DNA of 64,000 bases from Ulota crispa (GCA_963920765.1 OY987248.1:10698539-10762538), one strand, 5' to 3'; shown: positions 22,573 through 33,420, numbered from the stretch's first letter. The notes: a model not told the origin generated them from the sequence alone. Numbers and translations are program-made.

Positions 22573-23771
22573 TGTAAATGCGCCAGTAAGAGATATTTCA
22601 AGTTGAAGAATGTTGGTACGTAACAATTCTGCAATACAGGAATAAATCTGTTTTGAATTACGATTTCATTAATATATTATTTCCAAATTCCAATAGAGAA
22701 AACCTACTAGATATAATTCACACGATCAAAATTACCAAAACCAAAAACACTTCCCTAAGTTACATTGAAAGTTCGGAGTTTAGGGCAGTCTCGGGACGCA
22801 CCCTAAGAGGTTTTTTCAAAGGTTCGTAATTTAGAATTTATCACAAAATTTAATTTTGAACATTTGTGGATACCATAAGGCGCTTTCAAATCCAATTTCT
22901 AATAGAAATGTATCAAAAGTTCATGTACAAATATCTGCTACCAAAAGTACAAATTCGTTGGACCCAGATATAGTTAGACATTGTTAGAACACCTCCACTT
23001 GTATAGGGAAAAAGCAAGATGGGGAAAGTGGGAGACTTTTGGATGAGCAATCAATGCATGGACTTGCCAAGAGATTTTCCTTGGCACACTAATTTTTTTG
23101 ATTTTTCTATGCTCAAACAACTTACAAATACTATCGTACTTTATTAGCAGCTTGGGCACAAATCGATTCTTACGCCACTTGCCTATTTGTTTTCATAATT
23201 ATAGACACTCATTGGTGAACATTTGTAAAATGAAAACCCAACAGTGCTAAAATGAATGAAATTAAACACAAATGTGTTGAAAGAAGAGTCAACTGTTACC
23301 AAATAGATTATGTAGTTATAATGATACACAAAAATATTACAATATAAACTTTGTGCTTAAAGTTGCAAAATCAAGCAACACAAGTACTTCCAACTCATTT
23401 TTTGTCAAGTAGTGTAATTATGCATTGTAGAGTTTTACTTGAAAAATTCATTCTATTGGGACACACTCTCACAAAAGCAAAAGAACTCTCACAAAAGCAA
23501 AAAACTCTCACACAAACACATAAGTAAAAAAAAGTTGGTGTACAAAATTAAAAAGCATTAAAGCAACACAAGAAAGATAGTAAGTTGTCATTTCTTTGAA
23601 GAATGCCATCTTTTTAATGAACACTAAAATGAAGGCCATCTCAAGTTGTTGTTGATGTTTAATACGTATGGTAGCTAATCATAACTATTGTAATCATATA
23701 ATTTGACTTGACTTAATGCCTAAATGCTACATTTGTTTTGGAAAGAGTAAATTTCTTATACTATTCTTTCA
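22573..23771. other. No recognisable gene
   Basis: AT-rich spacer. 23470–23510 has a short tandem repeat of CTCACAAAAGCAAAA. No domain-bearing frame. Confidence 0.4.
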
Positions 23772-24109
23772 AGGAAAAGTATCAAAATTAGGCCTGACAA
23801 TTGGCCGTATTTTGAAAACAATCATGACAATTTCTAAATATAAAAAATAGGCCTCATCTGGTTCTTGAGTTTTTGCAATTGATTTCTCTAGGAACTTTTT
23901 TTGTTATTTTTTCAATATCATGTTATAAATATTGAAAAGTTAGATTTTCAACCTGCTTTTCAATCAACGTTTACAAAATGCAAATGGTTTTTTCTCATTT
24001 CAATTGGCTAGCTTTGAAATAGTTGTTGGTTCTTCATGGACCGCCTCACTTTATATAAAAAGTAGGCCTTGCAACTAAGGTGACCAAAATTTTGTGCATG
24101 TTTATATAT

Positions 24110-24539
24110 GAGAATTGATATGAGTACACCTGGGGTTTGATATATGCACACAAGGAGAAGGGTAAATTTTAGATAATTACCGTCAAGTCATCAACAAGCT
24201 GAATTTGGAAAGTTCAAATTTAGATTTGGATTTAGAGACCTTGATTTAGTCTAGAACCACAATGGAGGTTACAATTGAATTATTCCCTATGGAAAAACTT
24301 AGTTAAGGAGCAAATTATTACTTTTGCCCTTGTTTGTAAAAAAAGTTAAGCTTTTCCATTGTGCATAGTTCAATTGTAAAATCCATTGTGGTTTTAGACT
24401 AAATCAAGGACTCTAAATCCAAATCTAAATTTGAACTTTCTAAACTCAGCTTGTTGATGACTTGATGGTAATTATCTAAAATTTACTCCTCTCCTTGTGT
24501 GCATATACCATACCCTAGGTGTACTCATATCAATTCTCA
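24110..24539. mobile_element. Foldback core, GAATTGATATGxGxACACC family
   Basis: Ends GAATTGATATGAGTACACC and its complement. Next comes GGGGTTTGATATATGCACAC on each side, then matching arms through TTTAGATAATTACC and AACAAGCTGAATTTGGAAAG-like sequence. Same family as 32467–32873 and 34996–35405. It sits on the symmetry axis of the 23.8–25.3 kb palindrome and has no direct target duplication. Confidence 0.7.
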
Positions 24540-24741
24540 TATATAAACATGCACAGAATTTTGGTCACCTTAGTTGCAAGGCCTACTTTTTATATAAAAT
24601 GAGGCGGTCCATGAAGAACCAACAACTATTTCAAAGCTAGCCAATTGAAATGAGAAAAAAACCATTTGCAATTTGTAAACATTGGCTAAAAAGCCAGTTG
24701 AAAATCTAAATTTTCAATATTTATAATATGATATAGAAAAA

Positions 24742-25150
24742 GGGAATTGATATATGTACCACCCCTTTTTGACTATTCTACCACACCTACTATATATGGT
24801 CAATATTTACAATATTAAGGTAAAAGTGGACCATGGAAAAAACATCCCTAATTTGAAAATACAACTTAACATGGAAGTTGTAACCTGAATTTTGTTATTT
24901 AAACTCTTGATTTTGCTCATAATATCAGTTTAAAAAAAAAATCTAAACTAAACTAAGCATGATTTATATTTTTTGATTGACACTAGGAGTGAGATCTAGA
25001 GCTAAAAACAAAATTAAAGTTGCAACTTCTATGTCAAGTTGTATTTTCAAATTAGTGGTGTTTTTTTCCATAATCCACTTTGTAAAAATTGACCATATAT
25101 AGTAGGTGTAGTAGAATAGTCAAAAAGAGGTGGTTTGTATATCAATTCCC
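24742..25150. mobile_element. Foldback element with 9-bp target duplication
   Basis: Ends GGGAATTGATATATGTACC and its complement (…TATATCAATTCCC). It interrupts the right arm of the surrounding palindrome; the left arm gives the empty site. ATAGAAAAA occurs immediately on both sides (24733–24741 and 25151–25159), a 9-bp duplication typical of Mutator-like elements. The inside differs from the other GGGAATTGATAT elements although the termini agree. Confidence 0.7.
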
Positions 25151-25315
25151 ATAGAAAAAATAACAAAAAATGTTCCTTGACTAACTGGTTTGGGAATTGA
25201 AAGAAGTCAACCGCAAAAACTTAGTATGCAAATGAGGCCTATTCTTGATATTTTTGAATTGTCAAGACTGTTTTCAAAATATGACCAGTTGTCATGCCTA
25301 TTTTTGATATTTTCC

Positions 25316-26039
25316 CTTCTTTCAATTGCCTAACCTTATTTTTGGGTTTTCATTACTTATTTGACAATTGGGTGCCAATTCTACCATAGTGATGCTTGAA
25401 TAAGGTCAATTCCTCAAGTGGGAAAAGCACGTTGGCCATATCCAAGCATTAATTGAAAACAAACGCTCCATTCGATTGGGAAAAAAAAAAGTGGGGTCTT
25501 GACAGAGACACTATCCTGATTTTTCTTTTACAAAGGTTGCCCAAGATCATTGCAATAAGGTATTGTACTTTTTCTTTCACAATGAAGAGGCTGAATATCA
25601 ATGATGGAGATTTGTTCGTTTTTCCAAACTAGGAGACTTTTTATCATTTGAATGCTGATTTACCCAATTGGACAAGTGGGAAAATTAAGTGATCAGCACT
25701 AATAAACAAGAAACACTTTGTTTTCCAATAATGAAGTTTTAGAGGTTGGGTGAAGATACCCTTAGCGAGGGTGATTTGGCTGTACTATGTTAGTCACATA
25801 CCATATCAAAATTCGATCTCTAGTTGCAAAAAATTAGTTAGCGTATGTACGTATATATGCATGTGTACATGCAATCATGTGTACATGCATACATGTGTAT
25901 ATGTATGAAGGTACATCCCTCTTGGTACAATTTAGTTCTGACACCGGAGTAGATATATATGTTTTCTAGGAAAAATTTATGGATACCCCAGAAGTTTGCC
26001 ATATATTTATAGGTACATGTGGTTTTTCAGAAATTGCAC
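25316..26039. other. No gene; contains an alternating TGTACATG tract
   Basis: 25843–25910 is a low-complexity run of alternating purine and pyrimidine (GTACATGCATACATGTGTAT and the like). Otherwise plain AT-rich spacer. Confidence 0.5.
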
Positions 26040-27040
26040 AAATATCCTTGTACCATAATTTTCATGTGTTTGTACTATTGTACAATGGCCTTGAATTATT
26101 TTTGTCGCCCTCTGTTTTCTCACTTAAAGGTCATGTCATGTTATGTTTTGAAATTGAGGTCAATCGGGCTTTTTTGATTTTCAATTTTTTATATCTCATT
26201 CTTGCTCCCAATGTCAACCAAGCATACCAAAATTCAATCTCAAAAAACTAAAATCCAAATTTTGACAAATTGCGTTGTGTCACAAATTAAGATTTTACAT
26301 GGTTTTACAAGAAAATTGATTGAAAAACATTGATGATGAATTTTGGAGATTTGATTGTATGGGCCCGTGTATAGGGAACACCCATACACACATCCATATG
26401 CACATCTTCCATACTAAAAAAACCCCTTAAGTAAATAGAAATTGATTTTCATCAAGTTTAGTGTGACAATGTGATATGTCCAAATCTTGTAAAATATATA
26501 TTTTTAATATTTAGTTAGCTTTTCACCAAATAAACACAAAAACATGTTCAAAGTTACAAACTTAGTCATAGTGTATGAGTAAAATAGCAAAATCTGATTA
26601 TTAGAAGAACATATCTATTTTACAAGATTTGGACATATCACATTGTCACTCTAAACCTTATGAAAATCAATTTCTATTTACTTAAGGGGTTTTTTTAGCA
26701 TGGAAGGTGTGCATATGGATGTGCGTATGGGTGTTACCTATACACAGGTCCATGCAATCAAATCTCCAAAATTCATCATCAATGTTTTTCAATCAATTTT
26801 CTGGTAAAACCATGTAAAATCTTGATTTGTGACATAGCACAATTTGTTAAAAATTGGATTTTAGTTTTTTGAGATTGAATTTTGGTATGCTTGGTTGACA
26901 TTGGGAGCAAGAATGAGACATAAAAAATGCAAGATCAAAAAAGCCCAATTGACCTCAATTTCAAAACATAACATGACATGACCTCTAAGTGAGAAAACAA
27001 AGGGTAACAAACTGTACTCAAGGGTATTATACAGTAACAC
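26040..27040. repeat. 1.0-kb palindrome, first of an adjacent pair
   Basis: Arms of ~400 bp, with TTTTCTCACTTAxAGGTCATG at the left and its complement near 26990, enclose a ~150-bp loop near 26490–26610. Two open frames that look alike (26.0–26.25 and 26.86–27.05 kb) are merely the two arms read in opposite directions. The inner arms (CCAAGCATACCAAAATTCAA to CCCCTTAAGTAA) match the inner arms of 27026–27911; the outer arms differ. Confidence 0.75.
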
Positions 27041-27911
27041 GCAACCACAAACCATCCCCCCTCCTTCCAGTAAATTTTTATTAACAATGTTACTAGGTCA
27101 ATTAGCATTTGATTATCATGCAAATTTTTTATTTAATGCTTACCCCCAATCCCAATCAAGCATATCAAGATTCAACTCCAAAAGTCAAAATCCAAATTTT
27201 GGTAAATAGTTTTGTGTCAAAATCATGGTTTCATAGGAGAATTGATTGAAAAATATTGGTGATGAATTTTTGAGATTTGATTGCACGCATATGTAAGAAA
27301 CATCCATATGCACATCTCCCATGCTAAAAAAACCCATTGAGTAACAAAACTTTGAATCTCGAAGGATTCATTGTAATATGGGATATGCTCAAATTTTGTC
27401 AAGTAGATATTTTTTTATGATAATCAAGTTTTGCTACTTGACTCATTTATTGTGATTAATTTTGTACTTTTGAAGATGGTGTTATGTTTATTTGGAAAAA
27501 GCTAGCTAAAAAATAAAAATATGTAATCTACAAAATTTGAGCATATCCCATGTCACAATGAATCCTTTGAAATTCAAAGATTTGTTACTCAATGGGTTTT
27601 TTTTTAGCATGGAAGATGTGCATATGGATGTTTCTTACATACCATGCAATCAAATCTCAAAAATTTATCACCAATATTTTTCAATCAATTCTATTGTAAA
27701 ACCATGATATTGACACAAAACTATTTACCAAAAATTGGATTTTGACTTTTGGGGTTGAATCTTGATATGCTTGATTGGGATTGGGGGTAAGTAGTAAATA
27801 AAAAAATTGCATAATAATCAAATGCTCAAATGCTACTTGACCTAGTAACATTGTTAATAAAAATTAACTGGAAGGAGGGGGGACGGTTTGTGGTTGCCGA
27901 GTACTGTACAT
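27026..27911. repeat. 0.9-kb palindrome, second of an adjacent pair
   Basis: Left GCAACCACAAACCATCCCCC and right GGGGGGACGGTTTGTGGTTG mark the outer arms; symmetry runs inward over ~380 bp to a loop near 27420–27540. Its left end overlaps the right end of the preceding palindrome. The inner arms belong to the same family as that palindrome and as the single arm at 14490–14690. Confidence 0.75.
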
Positions 27912-28309
27912 GCTACTTCTTTCTCCCTTGTGCACACATTGTTTCTTTTTTGTTCTATTGCACTCATTCCTTATCATTGATCATGAAGTAAATACCGTCC
28001 TACTACTGTGCATAACAAAACAAACACCTCAAAATTGTGGTCCAAAAGTATTTGTGCAATCTTTGCAAAACCAGGGATGTTTATTAAAAAATGACAAACT
28101 TAAGGGGTTACCATAAAGTTTTCCCTTTTTTTCTCTTTTTTTTCCCACTACAATTGTAATAATTACTCAATGCAAATATTTCAACTCTCACAAACCGTTC
28201 ATAAAGTAGACATACCCATAACCAAGCATTTGAGGAATCTGATCTTATGTACCTAGATTGGATACATAGGATCATATTTAGAACCCGCTCCAAATTGGGT
28301 GTGTCTTCC

Positions 28310-28788
28310 TTAGATCATCTCCACCGGTCAAGACTCATTCAAAGTTTTCCATCTGGTATGGCAAGGCCCAAAGGCTCTCAATCTCCACCCATGCTCTTTG
28401 AAAAGGTAGCTTTACACTCCAACACACACTCCATAAATAAGCAGTTGACCACTTATTTAGGGAAGTAGAGAATAAAGCTCACTAAACTTAGGGTGAATAG
28501 TACATGAATAGTGGCTTGGAGAGTGGCTTGCTAGAATGACCAAATAAAAGAGTTTGAGAGAGTTTTAAGAGGGACCTGGCTACTTTTGTCTATTGCCTCC
28601 TTTCATGTTGGATCAGTATTGAGCAAAATTAAATATAGCCAACTAATAATTGGTCGGATCCAATTCTGGGTTTTCTGAAGCCCGATCCGACTGATTATCA
28701 GTTGGCTATATTTAATTTTGCCCGATACCAATCCAGCATGGAAGGAGGCCCTTAGAGAGAGCCAGAGCCATCAATGGAGATGCTCTTA
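28310..28788. mobile_element. PIF/Harbinger-like MITE, ~479 bp
   Basis: TTA-GATCATCTCCACCGGTC at the left, GGAGATGCTC-TTA at the right: inverted termini with TTA duplication. The left ~200 bp match 11215–11410 (CATAAATAAGCAGTTGACCACTTA in part). A smaller inverted repeat is nested at 28595–28750. Confidence 0.65.
28595..28750. repeat. Nested foldback inside the 28.3-kb MITE
   Basis: GCCTCCTTTCATGTTGGAT on the left pairs with ATCCAGCATGGAAGGAGGC on the right, continuing through AAATTAAATATAGCCAACTxATAATxxGTCGGATC. Arms are ~65 bp. Confidence 0.75.
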
Positions 28789-29008
28789 CCCCAGCAAGGA
28801 GATTTGGGACTGTTTGCTTTTGGCCTCCGTCCACCAACAAACCAGGAAGGGCACGTGAAGGGAGGCCCTAATTGGAAATTCATCAAGTTCATGACGATTT
28901 TCTCGTTTGCATATTTCCTTGGCATATTTCCTGGGGTCTGCAACACTACTGTGTCCACTTTTTGTCTTCTGTCGGCTCAATTTACTGCACACACGTTGTT
29001 GTGCGGCC

Positions 29009-29674
29009 ACATAACATTGTTAGAGCATCTCCACCGGTCCAGCAAAACCCTGGCTTCACACATGTGTTTTCTTTGGGTCGGGATATTAAAGTGGCAAGGC
29101 TAGCCATGTGGTCTCCACTGGTTGAGGCCAGGGAGGAAGCCGATGGAAAAAGTCAGCTGAATTTTTGGATAGAAGAGCATTTTAAGAACTACACGTAGTA
29201 TGTGGGGCCCCAAAACAAGTCATTTGCGGCAAGCAGGCTCGTGGGCCCTAGGGGCATTCTTGGAGGAATTGAACATCTGCCAACCAAGGACAAGGGCAGT
29301 CAGCTCCGCACTTCTAGCTCACCAAACCAATAAGCTCTCCTGGCAGGTTCCCATGCCCAAGGCCTATTTTGGCAAGGCCGGAGAGAACGAAATCCTGGCC
29401 ATGTGACCGGTGGAAGTAGAAATTGTGAACAGTGACTCCACAGACTCGCCATTTCCCCGGCTTGGGCCATCCGGTGGAGATGCTCTTAACCTTCACTAGG
29501 GGGTTCCCTTTTGCTCCCCCAATATGAGGATCCCCCAGCGAATGCCATTAGATAACCGTTGATCGCACCAATCACCTTCTAGGATTTATAACTAAACTCT
29601 CCCCCCAGGTATCTCAGGGGGAATATCCCTCCACGGCTAGGGGGAGGATTGGAGCCGGGTTAACAATGTTATGT
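29009..29674. mobile_element. Short TIR element, TAACATTGTTAACC family, copy 1 (interrupted)
   Basis: Left ACATAACATTGTTA and right GGGTTAACAATGTTATGT are inverted ends. Between them the body carries GGGGGTTCCCTTTTGCTCCC and AATATCCCTCCAC blocks shared with 31333–31915. Without the inserted PIF-like MITE it would be ~195 bp. The family is unassigned. Confidence 0.65.
29020..29488. mobile_element. PIF/Harbinger-like MITE with perfect TIRs
   Basis: TTA-GAGCATCTCCACCGG at the left and CCGGTGGAGATGCTC-TTA at the right: 15-bp perfect inverted termini with a TTA duplication. The homologous sequence at 31337–31350 (CATTGTTAACCTTCA) lacks the MITE and has a single TTA, which confirms insertion and the 3-bp duplication. 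Non-coding and comparatively GC-rich; perfect termini suggest it is young. Confidence 0.8.
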
Positions 29675-30060
29675 AAGGTGGAAAAACTCTAATTTTTTAG
29701 CAGTCATACAAAAGTAAGAGTTTAGATATTTATCATCAAGAGATTGAATTTGGGAATTTCAAACTCATAATTAGATTCAAAGACTCTATCAAAGCTTAGA
29801 ATTTTGATAGAGGATACAAACAACGCAATTTTTTTTGTCAATCATTTTTGTTAGATTTTTGTTGTCTATAGTTCATTGTGTAAAAAACGGGAGGATCAAC
29901 TTATATTGATCCAAATATGTTAAAACTATTGTCAGTTTGGCTACATTTTGTCAAAAATTAGTACCTTGATTACAACTGAACAACAACAAAATAGGGAGCA
30001 AAAAATTACTGTAACCCTTGTTTGTAAAAAAAATTGATATGATTTTCCACCCTAGCTCTA
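29675..30060. repeat. Decayed relative of the GGGAATTGATAT foldback family
   Basis: Carries the family's internal marks in order: TTTAGATATTTATCATCAAG, GATTCAAAGACTCTA, ACAACTGAACAACAAC and CCTTGTTTGTAAAAAAAATT, compared with 24165–24350. Clean termini are missing. Confidence 0.45.
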
Positions 30061-30959
30061 CATCAGCGTATGTGCACTAGTGGTAATATTTCTGGCTAAA
30101 TTTTGCAAATTTTGTAGCTCAATTCTAATTGTGCTAAAAGTACATTGTAAATTTTTTTTTAAAGGCAAAATCTGAAGATGTCAAATTGCTTGTGAGATGA
30201 AGTGCGATTTGAGGTGTGACCTAGTAGCTAATGAGATCTTAGATCCAGACAACCTGAGTAGTCAGGAATCACATCTGATTTCCCCCACTTTGCATTCAAG
30301 CTAGAAGTTGGGTGCCACTTTGCCCCTTGAAGGATCAAAAGGGTAAAATGTGGGTACCCATTTTGGTAACTCTTGATAGCAATTGCAATTGTCAACTTCA
30401 TCACAATTGCAACTTGGACCTTGTTGCTTGATGAGTTATTGCCCTATTTGCTCCACAAAAGGTAAGGGAATTGCAAATTGGCATCAAATCATTTGTATAC
30501 ACAAACATTGGGAATGTGAGATGAAATTGGCCCTTGGAGAACTACTGGTGTTAGAAGCTATTGTTTGCATAAAAAATTTAATTTTGGTTCCATTTTTGTT
30601 GTATTGCCATTGTAGAGCCATGTATTTCCAATTTGCATTGTTAATTTACACTTTGCAAATGTCCAAGTTCACATGATAACTTACAAAATAAAACAACTAT
30701 AGAAGATTGATTTTAGACATTGCCAATTCACATAGTTGGAGAATATATTAAAAAAAAACTTGAAAGTTGCCATTTATATCTCAATGAGTTGCAAGACATG
30801 TAGCTGAAAGTTTCTAGCCAAGAATTTTTTTGTAGGCAAAATACTAAACAAAAAAAGAAACTATTGCAACTGGTCCTCTACAAAATACAAGATAGGTAGC
30901 AATTTTTTTGACCTACAATCCACAATTTTAGCAAGTGAAGATAAAAATGAATAATGAAT
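30061..30959. other. No recognisable gene
   Basis: A 97-codon plus-strand open frame at 30383–30676 has no recognisable domain and no coding-like neighbours. I leave it out. Confidence 0.4.
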
Positions 30960-31328
30960 TTAACCCCTAAACGTCACGCGGACAAAAAATGTCCGCTCTC
31001 CAACAAAAAATGCTATGTACTACATATAAAGGTTGTTTTTCACTTGATTTTTTTGCAAAAGTCATCATACATACATGGTGTATCATGAATGGCAAAAAAA
31101 ATCTCAGCTAATGTACTCATATTTTATGACAACCCAAATTGTGAGAAGATCCAGAGACACTGTGTTAGGTCCCATGCTGCCCTTCTTGCAATTTTTATGA
31201 GGGTACCATGCACTGTTAACTTTTGCAATTTTAGAAAACAATATTTTAGTGGGTGGGCACCTGCCACACCACTCTAAAAACCACTGTAGAGGGCAAGCCC
31301 GGCCACTCATCCGTTGTTTAAGGGTTAA
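30960..31328. mobile_element. TTAA-flanked MITE, CCCCTAAACGTCACG end, 369 bp
   Basis: Left end TTAA-CCCCTAAACGTCACGCG, right end (reverse complement) TTAA-CCCTTAAACAACGG. TTAA on both sides. A hairpin GCGGACAAAAAATGTCCGC lies just inside the left end. Confidence 0.6.
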
Positions 31329-31464
31329 GATGTAACATTGTTAACCTTCAATGTGGGGGTCCCTTTTGCTCCCCCAATACAAGGATCCTAGCAAATGCCA
31401 TTTGCTTGTTCTGGTCATCACCAATCAGCTTTTAGAATTTATAACTAAATTTCCCCTAGATATA

Positions 31465-31858
31465 AGGTAGCAGTATCCATAAGCGTTGCATCCTCATGCC
31501 CGTCACCTGACAGTGGCAGGGCTAATTAATAAAAAAAGAAATGGTTGTGGGTGACTAAGTGATGGTTATGGGTGATGAAGTGATGGTTGTGGGTGACTAG
31601 CATGAGGTTTTGAGTACCCATCTCACTATTTAAGAACCAACAACCCTTATGATTAGCATCTCTTACACATGGTTCTTACAATTTTAGTGATTTTGGACTT
31701 TGAAAAATCTTTGTGAACAAATACTTGCAATTAGAACCTTGAAATTGATGCCAATATTTTTGACTTCCATTTCCTAACATACAGTAATTTTTTCAAAGTT
31801 AATCAATTGTTTTACCTACTCCAAAACCCTTATTTCTACGCTTATGAGTGCGCCTACC
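31465..31858. mobile_element. MITE, 394 bp, with 5-bp ATATA duplication
   Basis: Left end AGGTAGCAGTATCCATAAGCG is an imperfect inverted match of right end CGCTTATGAGTGCGCCTACC (in part). ATATA lies on both sides (31460–31464 and 31859–31863) and the related sequence at ~29605 is uninterrupted. It carries a three-unit tandem repeat of ATGGTTGTGGGTGACTAAGTG at 31541–31603. Superfamily unassigned. Confidence 0.65.
31541..31603. repeat. Three-copy tandem repeat, 21 bp
   Basis: Three near-identical units of ATGGTTGTGGGTGACTAAGTG type, inside the 31.5-kb MITE. Confidence 0.8.
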
Positions 31859-32178
31859 ATATAGGGGAAATATCCCTCCACAGCTTGGGAGGAATAAAAC
31901 CGGATGAGCAATGTTCTGAGAGGGCTGATGTGCACTTGTGCTGTAAACCGCGCCCTTTCTGTCCCCACAATTTCTAGACCATCCCCCCACTGTCCGTTGG
32001 TCTCCAAATAATATAATACTTTTCATCCATCTAAGTTTCTTCTTGGTGCTTGTGCGGGAACGGCGCAGATTCTCTGAACCACATTTCCCTCTAATACCAG
32101 GAATTTTAATAAAATAGACATATGTCCAATTCAAGGGCATGTCTTTCAAGGTTCGAAAAAGTCACCCTTGAGAAATGG

Positions 32179-33160
32179 GGAATTGCTAAATCCATCACAG
32201 TTTTTGCTAGATACACCACATGGTCCACCTTGGACACCACAGGCTCCACCAGAGACCTCATTCCACCCATTTCCCATCCTAGATCCCATCTCACTCATTT
32301 TCATCATGATTTTTAATCCAAGCATCAAAATTTAAAAAGTAAATTGTTTTTTAATAGATTGATTTTAGTTTCACTCAACTTTTTTCACATTTTATTTCGC
32401 TGACTTTTAATTGCTTCTCGGCTCTCCCCAAGCATTTTTTTGAGAAGTTTCTTAAAGAAAAAAAAAGGAATTGAGATGGGCACACCCGGGGTTTGATATA
32501 TGCACACCCCTTGGGGTAAATTTTAGATTTTTACCATCAAAAAGCTGAATTTGAAAACTTTTAATTCAGATTTGGACTTAGAGAACTTGTTTTAGTCTAG
32601 AGCCATAAAGGAAGTTACAATTGAACAACACCCAATGTAAAAGCTTAGTATTTTTAAAGAAATAAAAGTAAAAGTAAAACTTTCCCCCCAACTAAGATTT
32701 TACATTGGGTGTTGTTGAATTGTAACATGCTTTATGGCTCTAGACTAAAACAAGTTCTCTAAGTCCAAATCTAAATTAAAAGTTTTCAAATTCAGCTTTT
32801 TGATGGTAAAAACCTAAAATTTACCCCAAGGGGTGTGCATATATCAAACCCCGGGTGTGCCCATCTCAATTCCTTTTTTTTTCTTTAAGAAACTTCTCAA
32901 AAATGCTTGGGAAGAGCAGTGAAGCAATTAAAAGTCAGCAAAATAAAATGTGAAAAAAGTTGAGTGAAACTAAAATCAATCTATTAAAAAACAATTTACT
33001 TTTTTAAATTTTGGTGCTTGGATTAAAAATCATGACAAAAATGAGTGGGATGGGGTCTAGGATGGGAAATGGGTGGATTGGGGTCTCTAGTGGGGCTTGT
33101 GGTGTCCGGGGTGGGCCATGTGGTGTATCTAGCAAAAATTGTGGTAGATTCAGCAATTCC
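32179..33160. repeat. 1.0-kb palindrome with a foldback core
   Basis: Outer arms 32179–32466 and 32874–33160 are inverted copies: GGAATTGCT at the left and AGCAATTCC at the right, then TTTTTGCTAGATACACCACA, CCCATTTCCCATCCTAGA and the complement of each. The symmetry continues straight into the core at 32467–32873. Weak protein-like frames on either arm are mirror images, not genes. Confidence 0.8.
32467..32873. mobile_element. Foldback core, GAATTGAGATGGGCACACC family
   Basis: GGAATTGAGATGGGCACACC and GGGGTTTGATATATGCACAC at the left mirror the right end. The arms include GCTGAATTTGAAAACTTTTA and GAACAACACCCAATGTAAAA. Same family as 24110–24539 and 34996–35405. It sits exactly on the axis of the 32.2–33.2 kb palindrome, without a direct target duplication. 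Confidence 0.7.
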
Positions 33161-33299
33161 TGAGAAATGAGCCTCATAAATTTAAGGTTGGAATATAGTT
33201 GCCGATTCAAACTCATTAGATCCAATTCCATTCTAAAATAGAAGGTTTTTAGAGTGTACCTTATTTTAAAAGTAATTTTGAGTTTTTGATGCCAGGCCC

Positions 33300-33420
33300 A
33301 CATAGGCCCAGAACAGGCGGTTTGGAACAGATGAGAAACGGATGAGAAGTAACTTGTATATTTGGAAATTTGAGAGATAATAACTTTTCCAAGTTTTCAT
33401 CTACTGTTCACCTAAAGATA
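33300..33420. repeat. Dispersed repeat shared with 37500–37625
   Basis: GTTTGGAACAGATGA, then CTTGTATATTTGGAAA and ACCTCTCCACCATT occur in the same order and spacing as at 37510–37620. Nature unknown. Confidence 0.5.

Larger units (their letters stand above)
23772..25315. repeat. 1.5-kb palindrome with a foldback core
   Basis: The outer arms, 23772–24109 and 24540–25315 (the right one lengthened by an insertion at 24742–25150), are inverted copies: AGGAAAAGTATCAAAA at the left end and TTTTTGATATTTTCCC at the right. Symmetry runs without a break into the core element at 24110–24539. The two arms share TTCTTCATGGACCGCCTCA and CTTGCAACTAAGGTGACC (in complement). Confidence 0.8.
31333..31915. 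mobile_element. Short TIR element, TAACATTGTTAACC family, copy 2 (interrupted)
   Basis: Begins TAACATTGTTAACCTTCA and ends near GAGCAATGTT. The body matches 29489–29671 in two parts separated by an insertion at 31465–31858. It acts as the empty site for the PIF-like MITE in copy 1, while copy 1 is the empty site for the insertion here. Confidence 0.65.

Noticed and set aside
25979-27055. Two open frames with nearly the same protein sequence in opposite directions
   Set aside because: They are the two arms of the palindrome at 26.0–27.0 kb, not a gene pair.
28752-29103. Overlapping frames of 70–110 codons on both strands
   Set aside because: They lie across the edges of two MITEs and the spacer between, with no domain and no preferred strand.
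31799-32328. Cluster of short frames on both strands
   Set aside because: They straddle the end of a MITE and the arm of a palindrome; mirror-image sequence explains the overlaps.
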